Shown here: piece by piece, positions 9,860-18,326 of the stretch
How positions within the stretch are numbered: the first letter of the stretch is position 1
How the letters are laid out: each line of letters starts with the position of its first letter
NCBI RefSeq assembly: GCF_003444775.1
Contig: NZ_CP021082.1
Span: 496,001-560,000 of the forward strand
DNA: 64,000 bases
Direction of reading: 5' to 3'
Origin: Deinococcus ficus
GTDB taxonomy: Bacteria > Deinococcota > Deinococci > Deinococcales > Deinococcaceae
The notes under the pieces: generated by a model
What the model saw: the letters and a program-made list of their open reading frames with translations, nothing else
What the model was told of the DNA's origin: nothing
The model's database searches: none
Made by a program: the position numbers and the translations under genes

Positions 9860-10120
9860 TCAGTCCGGCATGCGCTCTGGTGCCTTGTTCCTGTACCGGT
9901 CGATGAAGGCGGTCATTTTCAGCTCGTCCCGGGCGTCCAGCGTGTACAGCCGCTTCCAGGCGGGGAGGGCAAAGGCCGTGGTGAGCCGGCTGTTCGGGGC
10001 CACCACCGTCTTGTTCGGGTAATTCCGCTGCAAAGCGATGAGGGGATCAAGGCTCCCCTGATACAGCGACGGGTTGTACTGAATCACGATCCCGCCGTGC
10101 TCCAGGTTGTGCACGAGGTT
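9860..10120 (-). pseudogene. C-terminal remnant of a DUF3105 protein
   Basis: The frame reads LVHNLEHGGIVIQYNPSLY and continues for about 80 residues to a stop. VHNLEHGG is the hallmark of DUF3105 proteins, which normally have about 180 residues or more with an N-terminal membrane segment. In-frame TGA at 10121-10123 lies three codons before the motif, and no upstream half was found in other frames, so the N-terminal half is missing. This is a deletion remnant rather than a working gene. The flanking stretches (9611-9859 and 10121-10398) hold no recognisable gene. Confidence 0.75.
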
Positions 10121-10398
10121 TCATGTGGTTATTGCCTCGGCCCTCACCCTGACAAGGGCGAAGGAAGTCGACGTCCCGCACTGGCGGTTCGCCCGTCATG
10201 TGCAGGCCACTGCCATATGACGCCGATCTGAGCGGGCCGCGCTCGAATTCTGCGGCTGGTGTCGCGTCCCCGGCAGAAGTGATACCGGACAGCTCATGGC
10301 TTTACACGCCCTTAATACGTGAGGAGGACACTGCCCGCAGAGCGCGATCCAGGTGAGGCGCAGGGGTCTGCGGGACCTGGGGCTCCCTGGAGGCTGCC

Positions 10399-11334
10399 TT
10401 GCCAAACGTGACGATGATCAACCCTGACCGCTTTCTCCTGCGGAGCAGTGCCGCCGTGATCACGGCGGCACTGCTGTCCGGCCTGGCGGGAGCGGGCGGA
10501 AGCCTGCCCGTGGTCGCCACCTTCGCGGACGGTGGGGTGGTCCGCGGCGACTTCCTGAAACCCAGCGGCGGCGTGAACACCTTCACCTTTGAACTCCCCA
10601 GCGTGCCGGAAGGGGCCGCTGTTCACGTGCGCCTGACCGGCCCGGAAGGTCAGAGCATCGACATGCCCCTCACCGCCCTGCCGGCCGAGGAGGCCGGTGC
10701 CGATGCCCACGGTGGGCACGCCGGGGCGGCGCCTGCTGCGGGCATCGCAGGCCCGGGTGAGGCGGCGCATGCCGAACCGGTCACCACCGTCCCGGCCGCC
10801 GACCAGGACCACGCCCAGACCACTCCGGATCACCCCGCCGGCGAGTCCGGGCATGTAAGCGCCGGGCCCCCCGCCTCACCGCACGGGGGCGAGCCGGCCG
10901 CCCACACGGACGAGCCCGGAGCGCATATCGGAGAGGCCGCCGTCCACGCGGATGATACCCATGCCTCCGACTCTGCAGCTGACCCGCACGGGTCAGCCAC
11001 GGTGACCTCTGACCCGGCGCCGTCCCTGGACGCGCACGGGACCACACCTGAGCCTCACGACACGGCACAGGGGACGGATGGCCACGCCCATGGCCCGGCC
11101 GCCGGCTACCGCGGATGGACCCGCGTCCGGCTTACGCCCGGCCGCTGGACCCTGGAGGCCCGCATGGACGACATGCCCGGGCACACCCCCACGGCTGACT
11201 TCACGGTCGTTCCCGGCGGGCCCAGTCCGCTGTTTACCGGCACGGCCGGCCTGCTGATGCTGGGCTTCACGGGCTTTGGCTTCGTTCACCGCCGCCTCCC
11301 CCAGCGAAAGGGCAACAAGGTGACACCTGCATGA
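10399..11334 (+). CDS. Secreted, C-terminally membrane-anchored protein with a His-rich insertion
   Basis: I do not recognise a named family. The protein has 311 aa when started at TTG 10399, which is the start best placed after GGAGG at 10389-10393 (ATG 10414 is an alternative). It shows a signal segment (about 13-33), then a beta-rich domain (FADGGVVRGDF; EGAAVHVRLTGPEG). About 130 residues rich in His, Asp, Glu, Gly and Ala with some 16 histidines follow (about 98-235). Then the beta-type pattern resumes (GWTRVRLTPGRWTLEARMDD), and a C-terminal membrane helix (about 278-296) is followed by RRLPQRKG. The insertion suggests metal binding or storage. The stop overlaps the start of the polyferredoxin gene by 4 bases (ATGA), so the two are translationally coupled and probably work together. 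Confidence 0.7.
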   Translation: MPNVTMINPDRFLLRSSAAVITAALLSGLAGAGGSLPVVATFADGGVVRGDFLKPSGGVNTFTFELPSVPEGAAVHVRLTGPEGQSIDMPLTALPAEEAGADAHGGHAGAAPAAGIAGPGEAAHAEPVTTVPAADQDHAQTTPDHPAGESGHVSAGPPASPHGGEPAAHTDEPGAHIGEAAVHADDTHASDSAADPHGSATVTSDPAPSLDAHGTTPEPHDTAQGTDGHAHGPAAGYRGWTRVRLTPGRWTLEARMDDMPGHTPTADFTVVPGGPSPLFTGTAGLLMLGFTGFGFVHRRLPQRKGNKVTPA

Positions 11335-12689
11335 CGGCCTCCGCTCCCCAACCCGGCCCGGCCCGCAACCTGCTCGACATTCCCTGGGTGCGCGCGTTCC
11401 TGAAAAGCCCGCTGTACCCCGGCATCTTTGCGTACCCGGTGCTCGTGGTGTTCGGGTACATCGTGTACGCCCTGCTGTGGGGCCCCTCGGCCGCGAGCGC
11501 CAATGTCGGCACCAGTCTCACCTGGGTGCTGTGGTGGCCGCTGATCCCGATCGCCATGTTCACGCTGGGCCGGTTCTGGTGCGCGATCTGTCCGTTCGGC
11601 ACCCTGATCGACGTCGTCGGGAAGGCCGTGGGCCTTGGCCGGCCCGTGCCCGGGTTCCTGAAGCGGTACGGCATCTGGATTATTGACGCCACATTCATCC
11701 TGATCACCTGGTCGGATCACGTGTTCGGCGTGGTGGAAAACCCCCGCGGCAGCGGGTACCTGCTCGGCGCCATGGCGACCGCGGCGGTGGTCACGGCCGT
11801 GCTGTACCAGCGGCGCACCTGGTGCCGGTACCTGTGCTTCCTGGGGGGCCTGAACGGCAACTACTCCCGGGCCTCCATGGTGGAACTGCGCGCCACGCCG
11901 GATATCTGCGCCACGTGCACCACGCAGTCGTGTTACAAGGGCTCGGCGGCGGCGCCGGGCTGCCCGGTGTTCGAGTTTCCGCGGATGATGCAGACGAGCG
12001 CCAACTGCAACTTCTGCGCGAACTGCGTCAAGAGTTGCCCGAACGACTCCATCCGCATCTCCACGCGCCCGCCCACCCGGGAATTGTGGTTCATGAACAG
12101 GCCGAAGTTCGAGGAGAGCTTCCTCGCGGCGGTGATCGTCGGCATCGTGATCGTGCAGAACGTGACCATGATCGGCTGGTGGGGAGGGGTCCTGGAGCGC
12201 TTGACCGCGCTGCTGTTGGGCAGTGAGGCGCTGGCGTTCACTGCCGCGTTCATCGTCGCGATGGTGCTGCCGATCGCGGTGATCGCGGCGGCCGCGCACC
12301 TCAGTGCCCGGCACACCGGCGAGACCTGGAAGAAGAACTTCGCCCGGTTCGGGTACGCGGTCATCGCCCTGGACCTCGCGGGGCACATCGCCCACAACCT
12401 GTTCCACCTGCTGTCGGAAGGGAAGAGCGTGCTGTACACGACCATCAATGCGTTCGGCGGGTACGCCGGCGGGAACCTGGCGGTGCTGCCCATGAACGTG
12501 GTGCAGGGCCTTCAATTCCTGGTGGTGGGGCTGGGCATCGTGGGCTCGCTGTTTACCGCCTACCAGATTGCCCGGCGCGCCGCGCCCGGCACCTGGAAGC
12601 GGGCCGTGCTGCCGCACGCCGTGGTGATCGTGCTGTTCGGGCTGCTGAACATCTACCTGTTCACGCTGCCGATGGTTCACCGCGTCTGA
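11331..12689 (+). CDS. Membrane-bound [4Fe-4S] polyferredoxin (NapH/NosR C-terminal-like)
   Basis: This integral membrane electron-transfer protein has 452 aa and about eight or nine hydrophobic segments. The cytoplasmic cysteine motifs are FWCAICPFG (about 83-91), WCRYLCFLGG (about 164-173), CATCTTQSCYKG with a later GCP (about 194-212), and the classical ferredoxin site CNFCANCVKSCP (about 226-237). This matches the Fer4_5 type seen in NapH, NosR and CcoG relatives, with two likely [4Fe-4S] clusters. C-terminal helices contain HIAHNLFH, which could bind a heme or metal. Coupling to the His-rich gene suggests that electrons are delivered to, or taken from, a periplasmic metal site. No reductase or cytochrome partner is adjacent, so the pathway is not known. 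Confidence 0.85.
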   Translation: MTASAPQPGPARNLLDIPWVRAFLKSPLYPGIFAYPVLVVFGYIVYALLWGPSAASANVGTSLTWVLWWPLIPIAMFTLGRFWCAICPFGTLIDVVGKAVGLGRPVPGFLKRYGIWIIDATFILITWSDHVFGVVENPRGSGYLLGAMATAAVVTAVLYQRRTWCRYLCFLGGLNGNYSRASMVELRATPDICATCTTQSCYKGSAAAPGCPVFEFPRMMQTSANCNFCANCVKSCPNDSIRISTRPPTRELWFMNRPKFEESFLAAVIVGIVIVQNVTMIGWWGGVLERLTALLLGSEALAFTAAFIVAMVLPIAVIAAAAHLSARHTGETWKKNFARFGYAVIALDLAGHIAHNLFHLLSEGKSVLYTTINAFGGYAGGNLAVLPMNVVQGLQFLVVGLGIVGSLFTAYQIARRAAPGTWKRAVLPHAVVIVLFGLLNIYLFTLPMVHRV

Positions 12690-12767
12690 GGCTTGCCCTG
12701 GTCTCCGGTGCGCCGCTGTGCAGGGGCGCACCCAGCTTCGGCCCGCACGCCGGACAGGAAAGGCGGC

Positions 12768-13532
12768 ATGCTAGGGGCAATGACGGACGAAGCGATACCG
12801 AGGCGGTACCTGCAGGTTCAGCAGCGCCTTCAGGAGATGTTGGACGGGGGCGAGTACCAGCCGGGCGACAAGGTGCCGTCCGAGCGGGACCTGGCGGTGA
12901 CGCTGGGCGTGAGCCGCATGACGGTACGGCGGGCTGTGGACGCCCTGGTGGAGCTGGGGCTGCTGGAGCGCGACAGCACGGCGGGCACGCGGGTCAGCAC
13001 GCCGAGGGTGCGCCGGCTGCTCAATCACGCGCACCTGCACAGCATCACGCAGATGGTGGCGGCCACGGGCGGCCGGGCCGGGGGGCGCCTGCTCGAATTT
13101 CAGCTGGGCGCGGCCGCCGGTCGGGTCGCGGAGAAGTTGAGATTGCCGGTGGGAAGTCCGGTGGTGGTGATCCGGCGCCTGCGGCTGGTGGACGACCTGC
13201 CCTTCTGCCTGGAGACGAGTTACCTGTCGGCGCGGCGGGTGCCGGGCCTGGCGGCGCAGGACCTGGTGGACGGCAGTTCGCTTTACCAGCTGCTCGCGGA
13301 CCGGTACGGGATCGCCGCGGCGGTGGGGGAGAGCGTGATCAGCGTGTCGTCGGCCACGGGTCCGGAAGCGCAGGCGCTGGGGCTCCAGCCGCAGCAGGCG
13401 GTGCTGCTGTACCGCTCGGTGGTGCTGGACACGGCGGGGGAGCCCTTCGAGTACCTGAAGTCGGTGAACCATCCGGGGCTGGTGGAGTTCAACATCGGGG
13501 AAGGGCGTCCAGTGCCCCACGCTGGGGGGTAG
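12768..13532 (+). CDS. GntR-family (HutC subfamily) transcriptional regulator of the fructosamine operon
   Basis: This regulator has 254 aa from ATG 12768 (GGAAAGG just upstream; ATG 12780 is an alternative). The N-terminal winged helix includes PSERDLAVTLGVSRMTVRRAVDALVELGLLE split as SERDLAVTLGVSRM then TVRRAVDALVELG. Residues about 95-245 are a UTRA ligand-binding domain (VIRRLRLVDDLPFCLETSYL; SVISVSSATGPEAQAL). HutC-type regulators sense small sugar or amino-acid ligands, often phosphosugars. It lies directly upstream of the frlB-frlD genes in the same direction, with a palindrome at 13574-13596 that suits this family. It is the likely FrlR-type repressor. Confidence 0.88.
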   Translation: MLGAMTDEAIPRRYLQVQQRLQEMLDGGEYQPGDKVPSERDLAVTLGVSRMTVRRAVDALVELGLLERDSTAGTRVSTPRVRRLLNHAHLHSITQMVAATGGRAGGRLLEFQLGAAAGRVAEKLRLPVGSPVVVIRRLRLVDDLPFCLETSYLSARRVPGLAAQDLVDGSSLYQLLADRYGIAAAVGESVISVSSATGPEAQALGLQPQQAVLLYRSVVLDTAGEPFEYLKSVNHPGLVEFNIGEGRPVPHAGG

Positions 13533-13545
13533 AGGAGACGCACCC

Positions 13546-13574
13546 TTGACTCCGGTGCGGCCACCTCCTACTCT
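13546..13574 (+). promoter_or_regulatory. Sigma70-type promoter of the frlB operon
   Basis: TTGACT (13546-13551), a 17-base spacer, then TACTCT (13569-13574). The operator begins at the last base of the -10 box, so transcription would start within the operator. Confidence 0.7.
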
Positions 13575-13596
13575 TGGTCTATACCAGATAGACCAA
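13574..13596 (+). promoter_or_regulatory. GntR-type operator of the frlB operon
   Basis: TTGGTCTAT (13574-13582) and ATAGACCAA (13588-13596) form a perfect 9-bp inverted repeat around ACCAG. The core GGTCTATACC resembles operators of HutC-type GntR regulators. It lies between the -10 box and the start codon and touches the ribosome site AAGGAG (13595-13600), so a bound repressor would block transcription. Confidence 0.75.
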
Positions 13597-13604
13597 GGAG
13601 CCGC

Positions 13605-14645
13605 ATGACCCTTTCTGACGTTCGCCCACCCGTCGAAGCCGCCCCCATCGACCGCGACCTCATCATCAGCAGCCTTCAGGGCGCCCTGCGCGCCAAGGAC
13701 GCCGCCGCGGAACTCGGCCGCGCACTCGCCCACGACATCGACCGGATCTACTTCGTCGCCTGCGGCGCGCCCAACCGCGTCATGCTCGGCTTCGAGTACT
13801 GGCTCGACCACGCCCGCACCGACCTGCAGGTCAAACGCTACTTCCCCGCCGAATTCCTGGCCCTCGCCCCGCACCTCGACGAGCGCACCCTCGTCGTCCT
13901 CGCGTCCAAGTCCGGCACCACCCAGGAAACCGTGCAGGCCGCGCAGTTCCTGCGAGACCAGCCCTGCCGCACCCTGGTCGTCACCACCACCGCCGACAAA
14001 CCTCTCGCACAGGGCGCCGACCACCTCTTCCTGATGGGCGAAACCGAGCAGGCCCACACCGGCGTGTACATCGTCCTGCAGGGCTTCGTCGCCGGCCTCC
14101 TCGACGGCCGCCACGGCTACCCGCTGTACGGCGCCGTGATGTCCTCCCTGGACGCCCTTCCGGCCGTGCTGGTCGAATCCGCCGAGGTCAGCGACGCCCG
14201 CGGCCGCGCCGACGCCCACACCTACCGCGACGACCACACCCTGTACCACCTCGCGTCCGGCCCGGTGTACACCACCGCCTACGTCTTCGGCGTGTGCATG
14301 CTGATGGAAATGCAGTGGCTGCACAGCGTCCCCTTCGAGGCGGCCGAATGGTTCCACGGCCCCTTCGAGATCCTCGACGCGCAGACGCCCGTGATGGTGC
14401 TGCTGGGCGAGGACCCCAGCCGCCCCCTCGCGGAACGCGCCCTGACCTTCTGCCAGAAGTACACCAGCCGCCTGATGGTCTACGACGCCCGCGACCTGCC
14501 CATGACCGGCGTCGCGCCCGAGGTGCGGGCGCTCTTCGCCCCGTACGCCCTGCAGGCGGCCCTGAACCGCTTCGCCGAGCACCTCGCGGCCGAACGCAAC
14601 CACTCCCTCGACACCCGCCGCTACATGTGGGTCACGGAGTACTGA
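13605..14645 (+). CDS. frlB: FrlB-like fructosamine-6-phosphate deglycase (SIS domains)
   Basis: This enzyme (346 aa) should split 6-phospho-fructosamines (Amadori products, such as fructoselysine 6-phosphate) into glucose 6-phosphate and an amino acid. It has two SIS domains. The first has DIDRIYFVACG (about 44-54) and the phosphosugar loop SKSGTTQET (about 100-108). The second has FEAAEWFHGPFEIL and FLLG-like VMVLLGEDPSRPL, and the protein ends RRYMWVTEY. These match E. coli FrlB features closely (DIDRIYFVACG, E-x2-HGP, terminal RRY and EY). The gene follows the GntR operator, with AAGGAGCCGC before ATG, and the FrlD kinase starts 2 bases after its stop. The substrate is inferred from the FrlB and FrlD pair. 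Confidence 0.88.
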   Translation: MTLSDVRPPVEAAPIDRDLIISSLQGALRAKDAAAELGRALAHDIDRIYFVACGAPNRVMLGFEYWLDHARTDLQVKRYFPAEFLALAPHLDERTLVVLASKSGTTQETVQAAQFLRDQPCRTLVVTTTADKPLAQGADHLFLMGETEQAHTGVYIVLQGFVAGLLDGRHGYPLYGAVMSSLDALPAVLVESAEVSDARGRADAHTYRDDHTLYHLASGPVYTTAYVFGVCMLMEMQWLHSVPFEAAEWFHGPFEILDAQTPVMVLLGEDPSRPLAERALTFCQKYTSRLMVYDARDLPMTGVAPEVRALFAPYALQAALNRFAEHLAAERNHSLDTRRYMWVTEY

Positions 14646-14647
14646 GC

Positions 14648-15478
14648 GTGCCCCGCCTGCTGGGCATCGGGGACAACACCGTCGACGTGTACCTGAGCGA
14701 GGGCCGCATGTACCCGGGCGGCAACGCCGTGAACGTCGCCGCCCTCAGCGCCCGCCTGGGCCACCCGGCGAGCTACGTCGGCTGCGTCGGCGACGACGCG
14801 GCCGGAGCGCTGATCCTGCAGGCCCTGCAGGCCGAGGGCGTGGACGTCACCCGCTGCCGGCAGGCCCCCGGCCTCACCTCCTGGAGCGCCATCGGGCACC
14901 GGGACGGCGACCGGTACTTCGTGGGCAGCGACGCCGGCGTGCAGGGACACTGGACCCTCACCGACGACGACCTCACCTTCGCCGCCGCGCACGACATCGT
15001 GCACACCAGCATCTACAGCCGCCTCGACGACCGGCTGCCCCGCCTGCGCGCCGCCGCCCGGGTCCTGTCCTACGACTTCTCCTCCGAGTGGACCCCGGCC
15101 CTGCTCAAGGGCGTCGCTCCACACCTGGACGTCGCGTTCCTGTCCGCCGGGGAGGGTCCGGACGCCGCCGCGCAGGACCTCGCCCGGACGGTCGCCGCGC
15201 ATGGGGCGCTGGTGGTGGTCGTGACCCGCGGCGCCGACGGGTCCCTCGCGTACGCGGACGGCACGTTCACGCTCCAGGCCACCGTCCCCACCCAGGTCAC
15301 CGACACCCTCGGCGCCGGCGACGCCTTCATCACCGCGTTCCTGCACCACTGGACCGCGCACGGCGACGTCCCCGCCGCCCTGAAGGCCGGCGCGCACGAG
15401 GCCGCCCGCAACTGCACCGTGCACGGCGCGTTCGGTCACGGCGCGCCCGTTCCCGCCCAGCATCCCGCCCTGTCCTGA
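14648..15478 (+). CDS. frlD: FrlD-like fructosamine 6-kinase (PfkB family)
   Basis: This cytoplasmic sugar kinase has 276 aa with a GTG start 2 bases after frlB. The N-terminus reads LLGIGDNTVDVYLSEGRMYPGGNAVNVA, seen here in pieces as GDNTVDVY and PGGNAVNVAAL, the FrlD signature. The PfkB C-terminal motif DTLGAGDAFITAFL (about 220-233) holds the catalytic Asp in GAGD. An upstream in-frame extension inside frlB is not needed. The kinase would phosphorylate a fructosyl amino acid to feed FrlB. The same order (deglycase then kinase) supports one operon under the operator at 13574. Confidence 0.87.
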   Translation: MPRLLGIGDNTVDVYLSEGRMYPGGNAVNVAALSARLGHPASYVGCVGDDAAGALILQALQAEGVDVTRCRQAPGLTSWSAIGHRDGDRYFVGSDAGVQGHWTLTDDDLTFAAAHDIVHTSIYSRLDDRLPRLRAAARVLSYDFSSEWTPALLKGVAPHLDVAFLSAGEGPDAAAQDLARTVAAHGALVVVVTRGADGSLAYADGTFTLQATVPTQVTDTLGAGDAFITAFLHHWTAHGDVPAALKAGAHEAARNCTVHGAFGHGAPVPAQHPALS

Positions 15479-15500
15479 GCCCCCCTTCAAGGAGACACGC

Positions 15501-16271
15501 ATGCGTCACGCCCGGTTGCTTGCCCTGCTGGCCCTTCCCCTCGCCCTCGGCGCCGCCCCCGCCCAGGCCGCCACCCTCGCCCAGATCAAGGCGTCCGGGG
15601 TGCTGCGCCTGGCCACCGAGGGCAACTACCCGCCGTTCAACTTCTACAAGAACAAGGCCCTCACCGGCTTTGAGGTCGAACTTGGCAACGCCGTCGCCCG
15701 CGAACTCGGGGTCAAGCCGCAGTGGACGACCGTGGTGTTCGAGAGCCTGCTGCTCGGCCTGGACCGCGACCGCTACGACCTCGTGATCGCCTCGCACGGC
15801 ATCACGCCCGAGCGCCTCAAGGCCGTGGCCTTCAGCACCCCGCACTACTGCAGCGGCGGCGTCCTCGTCGCCCGGCCCGGCGGGCCCCGCACGCTCGCGC
15901 AGCTCAAGGGCAAGGTCGTCACCATGGGCGTGAACACCTCCTACCTCGCGTACGTGCAGAAACTGCCCGGCATCGGCGGGGTGAAGACCTTCTCCACCAC
16001 CAACGACCAGCTCAACGCGGTGCTCGCCGGCCGCGCCGACGCGATGGTCCTCGACCGCTTCAACGCCATCGACGCCAGCAAGGTCCTGCCCGGCAAGCTC
16101 CAGCTCGGCGACATCGTGTTCCCCGAACGGATCGGCATGGCCATGCGCAAGACCAACACCGACCTGCAGCAGGCGGTGAACAAGGCGCTCGCCAAACTGA
16201 TGGCCAACGGCACCTACGCCCGCCTCAGCCAGAGCTACTTCGGTCAGGACGTCCGCTGCCCCGCCCCGTGA
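15501..16271 (+). CDS. Periplasmic amino-acid-type ABC substrate-binding protein in the frl operon
   Basis: This binding protein (256 aa) has a signal peptide ending AQA (about residue 24) and an SBP family 3 fold: GVLRLATEGNYPPFNFY, GFEVELGNAVARELG, LDRDRYDLVIASHGITPER, and NDQLNAVLAGRADAMVLD. AAGGAGACACGC precedes the start, 22 bases after frlD. It should capture the fructosyl amino acid outside the cell. No permease or ATPase gene accompanies it, and a hairpin closes the operon, so the transport partner must be encoded elsewhere. The ligand is inferred from the operon. Confidence 0.88.
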   Translation: MRHARLLALLALPLALGAAPAQAATLAQIKASGVLRLATEGNYPPFNFYKNKALTGFEVELGNAVARELGVKPQWTTVVFESLLLGLDRDRYDLVIASHGITPERLKAVAFSTPHYCSGGVLVARPGGPRTLAQLKGKVVTMGVNTSYLAYVQKLPGIGGVKTFSTTNDQLNAVLAGRADAMVLDRFNAIDASKVLPGKLQLGDIVFPERIGMAMRKTNTDLQQAVNKALAKLMANGTYARLSQSYFGQDVRCPAP

Positions 16272-16320
16272 GGACGGCCATGTCCGCCTGACCCGGCCGC
16301 ACCCGGCACCTGAACAGCAG

Positions 16321-16352
16321 CGCGCCCAACCCGCACTGAGGGGTTGGGCGCG
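16321..16352. terminator. Bidirectional stem-loop between the frl operon and ohr
   Basis: CGCGCCCAACCC (16321-16332) pairs perfectly with GGGTTGGGCGCG (16341-16352), giving a 12-bp stem and an 8-base loop between two converging genes. There is no strong U-tract. Confidence 0.7.
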
Positions 16353-16366
16353 TGCCGGTTCCGGCC

Positions 16367-16786
16367 TTACTCGGCCAGGATCAGGCGGACATCGACGTTG
16401 CCGCGCGTGGCGGCGCTGTACGGGCAGACCTCGTGCGCCGCGGCCATCAGGGCCTGCGCCTCGTCACGGGAGAGGCCGGGGAAGCGGCCCTCAAGTTCCA
16501 CGTCCAGCCCGAAGCCCAGGCCCTGACGGAGCAGGCCGACCCGCGCGGTGATGGTGGCCGCGGGATCCAGGTCGATCTTCTGACGGCGGGCGACCACGCC
16601 CAGCGCGCTCTGGAAGCACGCGGCGTACCCGGCGGCGAACAGCTGCTCCGGATTGGTGCCGGGCCCGCCGTCCCCGCCCAGTTCCTGGGGGGTGCTCAGG
16701 GTGACGTTCAGGCGGCCGTCGGCCGAGGCGGTCGTGCCCTGACGGCCGCCGGTGGCGGTGGCTTCGGTGGTGTACAGGTTGCTCAT
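16367..16786 (-). CDS. ohr: Organic hydroperoxide resistance protein of the OsmC/Ohr family
   Basis: This cytoplasmic thiol peroxidase (139 aa) reduces organic hydroperoxides. The reactive Cys is in GYAACFQSAL (about residue 58) and the resolving Cys in AHEVCPYSAATRGN (about 122), followed by NVDVRLI. The LGG and GTNPEQLFAAGYAACF segments are typical of Ohr rather than OsmC. GGAGG lies 9 bases before the ATG. No OhrR-type MarR regulator is adjacent. Confidence 0.95.
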   Translation of the reverse strand: MSNLYTTEATATGGRQGTTASADGRLNVTLSTPQELGGDGGPGTNPEQLFAAGYAACFQSALGVVARRQKIDLDPAATITARVGLLRQGLGFGLDVELEGRFPGLSRDEAQALMAAAHEVCPYSAATRGNVDVRLILAE

Positions 16787-16911
16787 GGTGAACCTCCAGA
16801 GGGAAGGGAAGGAACGGCCGCGCCCAGTGGAATGGGCGCGGGGACAGTCGGTGATGATGACACGGCCGGTCCCCCAGGCACGCAGGCCAGGGCACGTTGG
16901 GGCACGGAAGA

Positions 16912-16935
16912 GGGGGCAGGCACGCGCCTGCCCCC
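16912..16935 (-). terminator. GC-rich terminator after the LivJ-type gene
   Basis: GGGGGCAGGC (16912-16921) pairs with GCCTGCCCCC (16926-16935) around a 4-base loop, 18 bases after the stop. On the transcribed strand it is followed by CTCTT. Confidence 0.7.
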
Positions 16936-16953
16936 CTGCCCATCTCCGGTGGG

Positions 16954-18102
<1,149 letters not shown>

Positions 18103-18287
18103 TCGTTCTCCTTGCTGAACGCCTGGGACGCGGTGTCAGCGGGATTCCAGCCGGCAGCGGGAGCCGGGCGGTGAGGGGTGTTGCCCCCCGAAGATAGGGG
18201 CCGGGTGGGGGGGGTGGCCCGGCTTCTGGCTAGGCCAATGGGCCAAAAACGTCCAGGCCCGCCGGACGTGATCACTGCCTCACCGGA

Positions 18288-18320
18288 ACCTGCCCCAGCC
18301 GGATGCCGGCTGGGGCAGGT
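18288..18320 (-). terminator. Long perfect hairpin directly after the glucose dehydrogenase gene
   Basis: ACCTGCCCCAGCCGG (18288-18302) pairs with CCGGCTGGGGCAGGT (18306-18320) around a 3-base loop. An outer match ATCACTG (18271-18277) with CAGTGAT (18321-18327) extends the structure to the stop codon. Confidence 0.7.
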
Positions 18321-18326
18321 CAGTGA

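Noticed and set aside
14294..14647. N-terminal extension of the FrlD-like kinase
   Set aside because: It overlaps frlB in another frame and adds Arg/Pro/Gly-rich sequence; the GTG at 14648 matches the family start.
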